From Clarkia xantiana subsp. parviflora (Eukaryota > Streptophyta > Magnoliopsida > Myrtales > Onagraceae), in NCBI GenBank assembly GCA_036873135.1, contig JAPTYO010000009.1:29781756-29845755 (forward strand): DNA of 64,000 bases, given 5' to 3'. A model generated the notes under the pieces. The model worked only from the letters and a program-made list of their open reading frames with translations. It ran no database searches and had not been told where the DNA came from. The position numbers and the translations under genes are program-made. This document shows, piece after piece, positions 11,430 to 22,400 of the stretch. How positions within the stretch are numbered: position 1 is the stretch's first letter; each line of letters starts with the position of its first letter.

Positions 11430-12115
11430 GACCGGGACCTCTTTCCTAACACCACAGCAGCAGAGATGCGGGAAGCGTAATTCTCCCGAGAAGCGGAGGT
11501 GTCACCTCCCGCTGCCATTCCTCCGTGAATGACGTTAATGGTCCCCCGCCTCTCCTTACGGGCACCAGAACCAGAGGCTTCCGGCTCAACCTTCTTCTTC
11601 TTTGGAGATCGATCACGGGACTTGGAACGGGACCGCGACCGAGTTTTGGAACGGGATCGGCACCGTCCCCTTCCGACGAACTCCTTCAGCTTCCCCTTCT
11701 GGATCAGCTTCTCTATCTCCTTCTTCAACTCCCGACAGTTATCCGTATCGTGACCATTGGCTCGATGGTACCGACAGTAACGATCGGAGCGGCCTCCCAA
11801 GAACTCACCTTCTTTCCTCGGGGGGTATCGGGCGAGACCCTGCCAATCCATCACAGCCAGCACGGAGATCATCGAGCTGTTGATGGGCACGTTCCGACTC
11901 TCGCGGTTATCCTTCTTCGGGGGACGCCTGTCCTCCCTTCTCTCGGGGCGACCACGGCTCCTACTTCCCTCCGATTTGTCGCTCCCTTTGCGATCATCCG
12001 ACAGCTTGGACGATGGCTTTCCTCTTCCTGACTTCGGAGGATCCAGCTCTCCGGCAGCAATCTTCGACTCCTGCACGTCGATTTTCTGTTTCACCCTCGC
12101 TTGCATGGCCTCCAT
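11228..12115 (-). pseudogene. Element A: gag C-terminal part and start of protease
   Basis: Same frame as the upstream gag segment, split from it only by the TAG at 12119-12121. It contains a basic, Arg/Ser-rich region, the Gag zinc-knuckle-like motif YCRYHRANGHDTDNC (C-x2-H-x4-H-x4-C), an RS-like run (RSRSKTRSRSRSKSRDRS) and the conserved gag/protease boundary motif TINVIHGG. It then enters the protease (HDDALVVTLDV, KRILI) and loses frame at 11298. Residues after RILI are not protein of the element. Confidence 0.88.
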
Positions 12116-12118
12116 GCT

Positions 12119-13228
12119 CTACACAGCCTTCGCGGCTACACTGTGCATCAAATCGGAACCATACGGAGCAGTTAGATTCCGAAGGAAATTTCGGATGGTC
12201 TCTCCCTCCGATATCTCCTCATCGATCTCCGCGGCACTGGCAGTGAATCGTTGGTAGTAATATGCCAACGATTCGTCGGATCTCTGCACCACCTGTGTCA
12301 AAGACCTCACGTTCTTCAGGAGACGCCTACGACCTTGATATTGTTTGATGAAGCGATCGTGCATGTTAGCCCAGCATGTAATACTTCCTGGCGGTAGGCT
12401 GAAAAACCACGTCATGGCTCTTTCTCCCAGGGTGATCGGGAACAGTGAACACACGAGGTCATCGTTCGAGGTCCTACCCATACAGGCCTGGACATGTCTC
12501 TGAACATGGTGAACCGGGTCCCCTTCACCATCGTACTCCTTGATGGTCGGGATGCCTAGCCCTGGCGGGGCGACAGTATCTAGCAGTCGTGGAACGAAAG
12601 GATGACTGGATCGATCCCTCAGCTCCGATGTCATTTGCTTCTGGTCACCCATGCAGATGTTGACAATCTTCACCACCTGATCGGGGGTAATGGGGCCATT
12701 TAGGGGAATGGTCCTGTGTTGCACGGGTCCGGGACCATCCACCACGAATTTCTCCAAGTGCGCGGGCTCCTTACCCCTATTCCTGGGCCGAACCTCCTGA
12801 ACCTCCTGTTCTTCTGGAACCACCCTCGGAGGGGGTGGAGGTAGCTCTTCTCGCGGGGGCAACTCCTCTGCCCTCCTGGCAGCCTCTCTCTTGTCCAACA
12901 GAGCCTCCATCGCCGCCAAGAACATAGGCATAGCATCTGCTACTGCCTTGGCCAACTCCGAGTTTGAGGAAGAGCCTACTTCCCTTCGCGGGATTTCCTC
13001 TCTGTGCCCCACCGGGTTTGGGGGAGCATCCACCTCCCTTCGCGGGATTTCTTGCCTGTTCACCGCCGTGTCTCGGACTGAGACCTCATCATCGCCATGC
13101 CCCCCTGTCTGAGAAACAGCAGGGTGCTCACCTTGTTCAGCAACATGTTCCAGCAACGGGGAATTCACAGTTCCAGCGGGGCGAGAACTGCCGGCCTGAA
13201 CTTGCTTCTTTTTGCCACCACCGGCCAT
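12119..13228 (-). pseudogene. Element A gag, N-terminal part
   Basis: ATG 54 nt after the 5' LTR. The N-terminal half is low-complexity, with EIPRREV twice and Pro/Glu-rich stretches. The retrotransposon gag core follows (GDPVHHVQRHVQACMG, AMTWFFSLPPGSI, DRFIKQYQGRRR), and the frame ends at TAG after AAKAV. The stop is a single in-frame codon and the gag reading resumes at once with SMEAMQ, so this is a nonsense mutation (or, less likely, a read-through stop). Gag packages the RNA and forms the virus-like particle in which reverse transcription occurs. Confidence 0.9.
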
Positions 13229-13267
13229 TGATCTGGTAGAAACTATTTTGGCTTTTTGTTACGTTCC

Positions 13268-13281
13268 CACAGACGGCGCCA
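13268..13281 (-). promoter_or_regulatory. Element A primer-binding site
   Basis: One base past the 5' LTR, the minus strand reads TGGCGCCGTCTGTG. The first nine bases match the complement of the plant tRNA-Asp 3' end; beyond that the match fails, so the primer identity is tentative. B and C share TGGCGCCGTCTG. Confidence 0.75.
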
Positions 13282-13282
13282 A

Positions 13283-14020
13283 TGTTGGATCACGGGCGAA
13301 GCTCCGTTACGCTCTTGACGGAAAGCTTGAACTCCTGGGCTCCGCGCAATCCTGCAAAAGGGGATGACCTAGGTGGTGACCCAGAATCCCTCTCCGATGC
13401 CTAAATGAGTATGTGATCAATAGGGTGGTAAGCAGTAATCTAAGTTCGTATTAGCGAATGCGTTTTCTGAGGTAACTTCCTCCTTTATATAGGAAGGGAA
13501 GTTACTCAGTTACCTGTGACCGTGGCTGGCCGTTTTACCCATGATTCCGTATATCTCGTTCGGGATTCCGTGTATCTCGCCCCACGTTCCGCGTATCTCG
13601 CCCATACTCCGCGTATCTCGGGCACGCCCTGCGTATCTCGGGGGAGGTTATCTATATCTCAGCCGTCTCCCACTACTCTCATCTAGTAGGCGGGTTTCTC
13701 GGCCTTATCCTCTGATCACAAGTCCCAACTCTTGTCGGGGACTCCAGAGTTATCTCATTCTAGGTCACCACCCAGGACCCTTTGTCTCACGAGACAGGTC
13801 CAGCCTCCGCGGGGCTTTATTATCGGGGCCTTTACAAAGGCATATCGGGGCCTACTCAGAGGCTTCTTGTCGGGAGCATTCAGCTCATATATCGGGACCG
13901 CTAGGGTCGAGACCCTTCATACTGGGCTTTTGGGCCTTCCCGACCTTTCACGAGGCCCACTGGACTTACTCGCCGTCTAATGACTGTTAACGGGGCTAAC
14001 GATTACATCGGAACCCATCA
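13283..14020 (-). repeat. Element A 5' LTR
   Basis: 738 bp, same length as 5439-6176 and about 98.6% identical by eye. Its outer end abuts target duplication TTGTG at 14021-14025. Confidence 0.95.
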
Positions 14021-14025
14021 TTGTG

Positions 14026-14653
14026 CTTGGAACACGATGTCATTGGTTGAACTGCAACTTATTGTTATATATGATGTTTCTCAATAATTTGACATATGTA
14101 GTGGTTGGTCCTTTTTATTATGTTTTCACTTTAAATGTGCTTTTCATAGGCTTGAAGGTTGACCTACAACTTCTATAAGTCAAATGACTACTTTGGCTTC
14201 ATTGGTTGTAACCTCATCACAGTATCACCAGCTAATACCATAAACTCCACCTATATCTCAGTCTCCAGACATTTGTCGTATGATGTTGGCTATAAAGATT
14301 CTTCACTTACAGTCTGACTACTTGGTCTCTATGAGTCTTCTAAAAAAGCATTAAAAAGTTAAGTTAGGTGGACATGTTTATGCACAAACTTCTTAAGATA
14401 AGAAGTTTGTCCTACTATAAGTTTTTCGATCATTCAGTTCTTGCTGATCTTCTTTCGAAGAATGGACAAATTGATCGATCGAAGTTCATGAACTGATTCA
14501 TCAACAACCGAATGATTATATGAACTGATTCATCAACAACGAATGATTTTTTGTGAGCATAGTTGTGAATGAAATCAATTATCACGCAATTCCTTTTTAT
14601 TTTACATGATGTATTTTATTTATATATAAGTAATATAACTGTAAAAAGCAATA
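14026..14653. other. AT-rich host-like DNA between elements A and B
   Basis: No recognised gene. It contains a direct duplication of about 32 bp (TGAACTGATTCATCAACAAC at about 14488 and 14520). Removing A and B would join this piece to 4226-5433 and 24210-24450, so it is part of the older insertion target. Confidence 0.45.
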
Positions 14654-14658
14654 ATTTG

Positions 14659-15509
14659 TGTTAGGTTCCGGGATCTGGGTCAACGGGTGGTCGGCTCAAA
14701 TCTCGTTCCTCACTGGAGATGTGGATGATCCGGTTCTCTTAGGTTGTACTGTCTTAGCTTTCGTCCTTCCTTCCTGAGCTTCTCTTCTCCTTTCGCCCTG
14801 CAGAAGGGGCAATACCAGGCACAGAGGGGGGGGGGGGTGGTGCCTGATGAACCCTCTCCGATGCCTAAGTCAGTATCGTTTTTAGAGAGATAAAGCTAGA
14901 GAGATGTCAGAGCTAAAATGTCCAAATGGCCAAGATGATCAAATGAGTTGTGAAGGTGGGGTATTTATAGGCAACGGTGTCATTAAGGTGGCTTAATGAC
15001 ATCGTTAGCCTTTAAACACAATTAATTAACCTTTAAGCACATAATTAAGACCTTAGGATTCGGAGGAGGTGGGCGGAGTGGACCGAGCAGGGGAGTCCGA
15101 AGGTGGTGTCGGGGCCCTTGGGGGGGAGAAATCCGACCTCCAAGGGTAGGGGTTGGGTGAGGGCACCCAACCCCTCCTAGGGAGGGTGGGGTTGGCCAAC
15201 CCCATCCCTCCTAGGAGGGATCGGGTTGGCCGACCCGATCTCTCCTAGGAGAGATCGGGTTGGCCGACCCGATCGCTCCTAGGAGAGATCGGGTTGGTCC
15301 ACCCGATCTCCCCTAGGGGAGGTCGGGTGTGGCCGCCCAACCTCACCTAGGTGAGTTCGTCTCTGCCGGACGGGCGCTTCGGCCCCGTCCGAGCCGTCGA
15401 TGTTCTCGCGAAGTGTCCGGGTTGAAGTTTCGATTTGCAATCATAAATGGGACGATAAAAATACAACGGTTCGGAAGTCAACGGGTTCAAATTGGGCGTA
15501 TATCCATCA
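14659..15509 (-). repeat. Element B 3' LTR
   Basis: 851 bp, TGTTAGGTTCC ... ATATCCATCA on the plus strand. On the minus strand it has a TATA element (14962-14969, TATAAATA) and the GGCATCGGAGAG block. A palindromic array with six CCTAGG cores lies at about 15164-15356. Confidence 0.95.
15164..15356. repeat. Array of CCTAGG-centred palindromes in the B 3' LTR
   Basis: Six CCTAGG cores, each flanked by short arms, are joined in 34-bp units (GATCGGGTTGGCCGACCCGATC-type linkers, themselves palindromic). The other B LTR has five cores (about 23900-24050). Element C has four and five. Confidence 0.85.
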
Positions 15510-15525
15510 CATGCCCCCGAGTCAA
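15510..15525 (-). promoter_or_regulatory. Element B polypurine tract
   Basis: Minus strand TTGACTCGGGGGCATG immediately before the 3' LTR. It is identical in C and nearly identical at 3046. Confidence 0.75.
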
Positions 15526-15691
15526 CCAATGGCTTAACCCTTGATTGACTCTATTTTAGGATGGTATGACACGCGCAATTTGAAACCGGGGTTTTACCTT
15601 CTTTGTCTGAATGTTTGCTTACCCATGGATGTTTGCCTCTGACTCTGCCCCCTGTCTAATGAGATAGAGGAATTGTAAACATCAGACTAGC

Positions 15692-15719
15692 ACGGACGTG
15701 TGCCTAGGCACGCGTCCGT
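15692..15719. promoter_or_regulatory. 28-bp near-perfect palindrome near the PPT of B
   Basis: Reads ACGGACG-T-GTGCC and its complement around a CCTAGG core, with one mismatch. The same palindrome is at 27181-27208 in C. Role unknown; it lies in the transcribed 3' region and upstream of the antisense gene promoter. Confidence 0.6.
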
Positions 15720-16050
15720 CTGAGATAGGAGTAATAAACTTATCTCTACTACAGGTGCCTACTCAAAAAATATACACTTGCATAGGGGTGTGATATAAAT
15801 GCAACTAAATGACTTATGCTTCAAATTCGTGCCGGGATTTTGTCTAAGTGAGGAAAAATTAATTTTAGCCAAAAATTTTCCTAAGTATGGAATGCTAGAA
15901 AATAAACCTTAGGGGATGTTAACTAAGGTGAGCGTGGATTTAACCGTGGTTAATAGGAACTAGTTTTTGAATCTTGTCCCTTGAAATTTTCCTCTCTAAA
16001 ATTCAACGGTGTTGATTTGGCGATTTTGGAAAAACCCTAAACCTTTGTGT

Positions 16051-16058
16051 TATAAAAG
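16051..16058 (+). promoter_or_regulatory. Candidate TATA box of the antisense gene of B
   Basis: TATAAAAG on the plus strand, 0.5 kb from the 3' LTR and about 0.8 kb upstream of the antisense ORF. C has a related stretch (ACCCTA ... AACATAAAAGAGG, 27548) at the corresponding place. This suggests a dedicated internal promoter pointing against the LTR promoter. Confidence 0.45.
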
Positions 16059-16385
16059 GGGAAGTGATTACCTCATTCTCGTTGTCCTTTTCTCTTCTTT
16101 TCGACGGTGGGATTTCTGGTTGAGCTTACTTCTCGGGGCACGCGTCGCATTGAGGTATGCGTTTTTCTTCTTGTGTAAGCATTGTTCTTGTGGAATTCGA
16201 TCCTGTTTTTCTTTCAGTTGTTTCCTTACTTGTCTCGTTTCGACTTACGTGTCTTCATGATAATATAGTTCTGCTTGATTTGTCTTTCCTCCGTCTTCTT
16301 GCTTTCATACTTCCGTTTACTGGCGTGTGGGGTTTTCTACATCGGGATTATGGCTATCTCTGTTTGCCCCCTTGCCTCTGTCTGT

Positions 16386-16735
16386 TGGGCTGAGGGGTCT
16401 CTCCATGCTGGGGGTTATGACTATCTCCCCCTGCCCTCCTACCTCTGCCTCTTGACTGATGAGGTTTCCCTATGCTGGGGGTTATGACTATCTCCCCCTG
16501 CCTCTGTCTGTTGGGCTGAGGGGTCTCTCCATGCTGAGGGTTATGACTATCTCCCCTTGCCCTCCTACCTCTGCCTATTGACTGATGAGGTTTCTCTATG
16601 CTGGGGGTTATGACTATCTCCCCCTGCCCCCTGCCTTTGCCTATTGGCTGGTGGGGTCTCCTTATGCTGGGGGTTATGACTATCTCCCCCTGTCCCCTGC
16701 CTCTGCCTGTTGGCTGGTGGGGTTTTTCTTGCCAT
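16386..16735 (+). repeat. Tandem repeats in the leader of the antisense gene of B
   Basis: About five copies of a unit containing TATGCTGGGGGTTATGACTA followed by TCTCCCCCTGCC(CTCCTACC)TCTGCC, with spacing near 50-80 bp and some higher-order alternation. It occupies the place where C has the first domain of its antisense protein. Short frames across it are repeat artefacts. Confidence 0.7.
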
Positions 16736-16871
16736 CTTTCTATTCTTGTCTTTTGGCTTTGTATCCATCATTTTAGGGAAATGAGTTCGTATCTCTTGTC
16801 CATTGTTTGCTTTCTGTTTTTCTTGGATTGAGCCTGTGTTTTTTCCGGTCAGCAGAACTTTCTGGTGATTG

Positions 16872-17935
16872 ATGAGGAGTAAGAGGCCAGTACGTGTGGG
16901 AGTGGTTACTTCCGGGACCGGATCTTCGATTGCAAAAAGATCGGTTTTCTATGGTGCGGGGAGGTGTTCTCTAACTGGAGGTAAGGGTGGTGACGTTAGG
17001 GTGCCATCTTCTTTCTATATTGATGCCCCCCAATCGAAGGTCCGGGAGCCGTCTTTTCCTTCCTCTCTGTTTGGTGAGTTCTTGAGCAACTGAGTTTCCT
17101 TAGTGTATATTGGTATTTACTCTGTGCTTTGTTATAGGTAGACTTCGTCTTCCGCGTCTGAGTCGGAAGGAGCTGTCTCGTCCACCTGTTGATGGAATTG
17201 TTGGGTCTGAGTGGGCGCCTTATTATGGGCGTGGGGCTCGTTTTGACAATCAATTTTCTTTGCAAACTCCTGAGGTTGGAGTTCGTGTTCTGCAGTCTGC
17301 TGTTCCTCCTGTTGATCGTGTGTCCCTCTCCAAAGGGTCGGATGCAACTTATGAGTTGGCTCATGATGTGTTGGCTCGTTATGCTCCTGTAATGTTATTA
17401 ACCGTTTTATCCTTTGGCATACTTCTTCTCCATGCGTTATCCGTCTCATCTTTTATTTTTGTTGCAGGGTATGGCCGACCTTGTTAATTTATCCACCCTT
17501 GCTATTCATCTTGCTGAGGAGAGGAAGGTGTACGAGGACATTTGTGTCTCCCTTAACTCCAGTCTTATTAGCTGTTTGGAGCATAGTCGCATTACTGATT
17601 TGCGGTGCCGAGACTTGGAGGGTCGCATTGCTCTTCTCAATGAAGAGGTTGAGGCGTTGAAACAAAGGTCTTATCGTGATGAGACACTCCGGGCTGCTGA
17701 GTTAGTCTCTCTGGAGGAAATGTTTCGTATGGAGGCGAAGGAGTGTGCCATTGCTGAGTATAAGGCCTCTTCCGCTTATCAGGCTGCTATGGACGTTCGC
17801 TGCTCTGTAGCTAAACGTATTTCCTTTAAGGAGATTCTTGAGCGTATTCACATGATTGCTCCTGACTTTCCTTTCTCTCGTCTTGGTGATTTGTCAGACT
17901 TTGCACTTAAGCATATTGCGAAGATAAAGGAATAG
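16872..17935 (+). CDS. Antisense spliced gene of element B (truncated form)
   Basis: Plus strand, opposite to pol. Three exons: 16872-17073, 17138-17388 and 17468-17935, with introns of 64 and 79 bp (GTGAGT...TTATAG; GTAATG...TTGCAG). They join in phase 1 and phase 0 to give 306 residues. Exon 2 carries RLSRKEL, IVGSEWAP and TPEVGVRVLQSAVPP; exon 3 is strongly helical/coiled-coil (EERKVYEDICVSL, LEGRIALLNEEVEALK) and contains KASSAY and APDFPF. Sequence and intron positions match the last three exons of the antisense gene of C, so the model is well supported. The N-terminal gypsy-transposon-type domain of C is absent and replaced by tandem repeats; the chosen ATG (16872) is the first in frame. 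Function unknown. Confidence 0.7.
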
Positions 17936-18337
17936 TACCCCTATTTATTGTGGTAGTCTCGTGTGTTTGTGAGTTGTGGTTGTCTTTAGAGTTTAAAACT
18001 CCACCTTTCTTAGTGTTGCCATCTTTGTCTGATACACTTGTTTATACTTGTTGTATATATGGCCGTGTGTTTATATCTCTTCTCATGATGTCTCCCTATG
18101 CCTTGTGTATGGCTCTTTGGGTATGGAACCTTTCCTTTGTGTGTTTCCTTTACTTATCCTTCTTTCGTGCTTTCCTTCGTGTCTTACCTGCCATTTCATA
18201 AAGAAAAAACATTACTTGTTCTTCACAATACTTTACTTAGAAATTTCTTTCTCATGTTATCCTTCTGAGCATGGTATCCTTCTAAGCATGGTGTGATGAT
18301 CTCTTCTGATACCCCTTACACGGTATACATTGTACTG

Positions 18338-19115
18338 TTAGACCAAAGATACGCTCTTGGTGGGCGTCGAAATCTGTTCACGAGACAGGCTCTCGGATGG
18401 CACTTAACGTTTCACAGGATAGGCTCCCGGAGGGCACAGGTTAGTCCACCGTTACGTTCTAGACGGGTGTCAAAATCTATTCACGAGACAGGCTCTCGGA
18501 CGGCACTTAACGTTTCACAGGATAGGCTCCCGGAGGGCTCAGGTTAGACCAAAGATACGCTCCTGGTGGGCGTCGAACTGGTAGTTTGAAATCTACCTCA
18601 AGATACGCTCTTGGGGGCGTCGAACTGGTAGTGTTTTTTCTACCTCAAGATACGCTCTTGGGGGCGTCGAATCTGGTAGGTTGCAAATCTACCTCAAGAT
18701 ACGCTCCTGGGGGCGTCGAATTCGTAGTTTTTGGAAACCACTCTCAAGATACGCTCTTGGTGCGTCGAAGTCGTAGTGTAATAACTACTCTCAAGATACG
18801 CTCTTGGGGGCGTCGAAGGTTGTAGTATGAACACTACTCTCAAGATACGCTCTTGGGGGCGTCGAAGTTCGTAGTTTTTGGAAACCACTCTCAAGATACG
18901 CTCTTGGTGCGTCGAAGGTCGTAGTGTAATAACTACTCTCAAGATACGCTCTTGGGGGCGTCGAAGGTCGTAGTATGAACACTACTCTCAAGATACGCTC
19001 TTGGGGGCGTCGAATATCGTAGTATGGAAACTACTCTCAAGATACGCTCTTGGGAGCGTCGAATGTCGTAGTATGAAAACTACTCTCAAGATACGCTCTT
19101 GGGGGCGTCGAACCT
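18338..19115. repeat. Element B 3'-UTR tandem repeats
   Basis: Two nested arrays. 18338-18545 holds two copies of a block of about 100 bp (CACGAGACAGGCTCTCGGA ... GGATAGGCTCCCGGAGGGC). 18545-19112 holds about twelve copies of a 45-50 bp unit with core CAAGATACGCTCTTGGGGGC + GTCGAA, alternating spacers GTAGTTTTTGGAAACCACT, GTAGTGTAATAACTACT and GTAGTATGAACACTACT. The spacers are themselves small inverted repeats (GTAGT...ACTAC). Confidence 0.9.
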
Positions 19116-19410
19116 GTCATTGACTTGAAGTCATATCTGTGTAAGGATAACTTCGTGATTATACCACTACATTCACTTGAAAATACTCTTGAGTAACTAC
19201 TACTCCCTTAGGAGCATTCATGTTTTTGTACACTTGGGATGCCTTGGTGCACCAAGACATCCTTTGTAGGAATAAAAGATAGTTGTAGAGTTGGAGTAAC
19301 TTCGTGAGTTCTCCTTCTCAAAAGTTGTTTTTTGAAAAGCTTGTGAAGCTGAAGCGCGCAAAATGTGAAATATGAAACTAAGGATATGGTCTTTTGCTTG
19401 TGCTTTCTTC
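19116..19410 (-). other. Element B 3' UTR next to pol
   Basis: Non-coding, strongly similar to 32246-32495 in C (both contain AGGAGCATTCATGTTTTTGT and CTTGGTGCACCAAGACATCC). The latter includes the palindrome TTGGTGCACCAA. It shows that B and C share their 3' end although their coding parts differ. Confidence 0.75.
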
Positions 19411-22400
19411 TTATACGTAGTACTTCTTTAGGTGCTCTCCACTGAAGGTGTTTGTGGAGATATACCCCTCCCCATCTTCGAGGCGGTACGCGTTTACGTA
19501 GGGAACTGACGCTATCTTGTATGGTCCTTCCCACTTTGGAGATAATTTTCTGACTTGGTCTAAGTGTGAGAATTCATTCCTTCTTAGTACTAGTTCTCCT
19601 ACGTGGAATTGTCTCTCCTTGACTTGGCGGTTGTAGTATCTTGCTGAGACAAGGCGCATTCGTGTCTGTGCTTCTTCTGAATTCCACCTTTTATCCTCTA
19701 CCATGTCTAAATCTAAAAGTCTTGCCTTGTTGTTCTCATGCTCCTCAAAGTACTTGGTCCTCAGTGATTGTACAGCTATTTCTGCTGGTGCCACCGCCTC
19801 AGTTCCGTACACTAGGCCAAATGGCGTTTCTCCTGTGGATATCTTTGGTGTTGTCCGCACTGCCCATAGAACATTTTCCAGCTCATCTACCCAACTTCCC
19901 TTGGTGGCGTGGAGTCGTTTCTTTAGGCCATCTAGCACTATCTTGTTTGCCGATTCTACCTGTCCGTTTGTCTGAGGGTGCTTTACTGATGCGAAGCGGT
20001 GATCTATATTCAGTCTTTCGCAATACCACTGCAATTTCTTGCTCTTGAATTGTGGGCCATTGTCACTTATTATTGCTCTTGGCACCCCGTACCTCGAGAC
20101 AATGTGAGATTGGATGAAATTGACGACTTGGTCGTCTGTTGTCTTCCCCATTGCCTTTGCTTCTATCCACTTGGAGAAATAGTCTATTGCAACAATTATG
20201 CAAGTCTTCTGACCTTTTGTTTTTGGTAGGGGGCCTATCAAATCAATCCCCCATTGTGCGAAAGGCCAGGCTCCTGAGATGGAGCTTAGCTTTGCTGGTG
20301 GGGCTGTTATATTTCTGGAGTACCTTTGGCAGTGATCACATTTTTGTACCAAGTCTGCTACTTCTTTGCTCAATGATGGCCAATAGTATCCTAGGTTGTA
20401 GACCTTTCGGCTTATTGACCGTGCTCCTTCATGGCACCCCGCCTCTCCCTCATGGAGTTCTGCAAGTACCCTCTCTGTTTCTGGGTATGCTATGCATTTG
20501 AGGAAAGGTGTGGAGTATCCTTTCTTGTAGAGCTCATTGTCCATCACTGCGTAATTCCTAGCCATCCTTTCAATCTTGACTGCTTCCACCTTATCTTTTG
20601 GGAGCTTTCCTTCCATGATGTATTGTCTCATTGGTGTCATCCAGACTTCTGCCTCATCTATTGCTAGAACCTCCATTTGTTCTATCACTGATTGCATTCT
20701 TTGCTCCACGAAGTGAACCTCTTTGCCTGCTTCTGCCCCTAAGGCTAGTTTACTTAAGGCGTCTGCCTCTTGGTTTTGTTCTCTTGGGACAGACTCAATG
20801 TCGAAGCTTTGGAAGCTCTTTATCAGGTCCTTGGCTTGCTGCAAGTATTTCTGCATGTTTTCGGACTTTGCAGTGTAGATTCCTTTCACTTGATTGACAA
20901 CTAGTTGAGAATCACACTTGACCCTTAAATGCTTTGCCCCTACTCCTTTGGCTATTCTCAGGCCAGTTATTAGTGCTTCGTACTCAGCCTCATTGTTTGT
21001 TGCCTTAAAGGTTAGTGCCATGGCATAGCGCATAGGTGTATCGCTATTTGGTGGGTATAGTAAGAGGCCTGCGCCTGAACCTCCTCCGTTGGATGACCCA
21101 TCAGTATGCATCTCCCATAATTCTTCTGATTGTGTCTCCTGACTACTACTTGCCTCGCATGTAGTTTTGACTTCTCCCAAGTCTTTGTCCGGATTAATTC
21201 CAGTGAATTCGGCGATAAAATCTGCTAGAGCCTGACCCTTTATGGCTGTTCTTGGGGCGAAATGAATGCGAAACTCACTTAGCTCGATTGCCCATTTGGT
21301 CAGTCTTCCCGATGTGTCTGGTCTCTGCAGGAGGTGTTTCAATGGTTGGTCTGTGAGGACTGTTACTTCATGCCCATGAAAATACGGTCTCAACTTTCTT
21401 GCTGATATGATCAGTGCATAGAGGTACTTTTCTATTGGCAAGTAGTTGATCTCATACTTTGCCAATGTTTTGCTTACGAAGTATACTGGCAATTGTGCAG
21501 CGTTTTCCTCTTTGATTAGCACTGAGCTAACTGCCACGTTGCTCACGGAGATGTAGAGGTAGAGGGGCTCCCCTGGTGTAGGCTTTGCTAGGGGTGGTAG
21601 TGTCTTTAGATGTTGTTTGAGTTGCTGGAAGGCCTCCTCACATCTCGGTGTCCATTCAAATTTCTTGTTTGCCCTTAGTACCTCAAAGAAGGGTAATGCC
21701 TTGTCTCCTATTTTGGATAGGAATCTGTTAAGGGCTGCCAACCTCCCGTTCAGTCGTTGAACCTCTTTGTGCTTCGTAGGTGATTGCATTTCTTCAATTG
21801 CTTGAAGTTTTTCGGGGTTTACCTCTATGCCTCGCTGGCTTACCATGAAGCCTAAGAACTTTCCTGATTGCACCCCAAATGCGCATTTTTTCGGGTTTAG
21901 ACGGACTTGATATTGCCTCATCCTTTCAAACGTTGAGCGAAGGTTTTCCACATGGTCCTTCTTCTCTTTAGATTTGACTATCATGTCGTCCACATACGCC
22001 TCCATTGTCTTCCCTATCATGTCCCCAAAGATTTTGTTGACCATTCTTTGGTATGTTGCTCCAGCATTTATGAGTCCGAAAGGCATCACTGTGTAATGGT
22101 ATATCTCGCTATTAGCGTAGAATGCTGTGTGGGGGGCGTCCTCAGGGGCCATTTTTATCTGGTTATATCCTGAGTATGCATCCATGAAGCTCATTAGTTG
22201 GTGACCTGATGTTGCATCCACTAACTGATCTATTCTTGGTAGCGGATATGAGTCCTTTGGGCATGCCTTGTTTAGGTCCCGATAGTCAATACACATTCTC
22301 CAACTTCCTCCCGGCTTCTTTACCAGTACTGGGTTTGCCACCCATGTCTGGAATCTGATTTCCTTGATGAACTTTGCCTTTAGTAGCTTTTCTACTTCTT

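Larger units (their letters stand above)
5439..14020 (-). mobile_element. Element A: Tat-lineage Ty3/gypsy LTR retrotransposon, defective
   Basis: Complete 8582-bp element on the minus strand, with 738-bp LTRs at both ends, TG...CA termini, and 5-bp target duplication TTGTG (5434-5438 and 14021-14025). Order in its own sense: 5' LTR, PBS, gag, protease, RT, RNase H, archaeal-type RNase H, integrase, 3' tandem repeats, remnant of an antisense gene, PPT, 3' LTR. The dual RNase H arrangement defines the Tat lineage. About ten substitutions separate the LTRs by eye (about 1.4%), so it is older than B and C. It has two in-frame stops, two frameshifts and at least two catalytic-residue changes, so it can no longer make its own enzymes. 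Confidence 0.95.

Noticed and set aside
15329..15544. 71-codon ORF beginning MAAQPHLGEF, repeated at 24024, 26818 and 36474
   Set aside because: Part of the LTR U3 of B and C; the frame is shared because the LTRs are related, not because of protein selection.
18545..19112. Regular direct repeats with unique-looking spacers, superficially like a CRISPR array
   Set aside because: Eukaryotic context, spacers recur in a few types, and the same array sits in the 3' UTR of element C. It is a retrotransposon tandem repeat.
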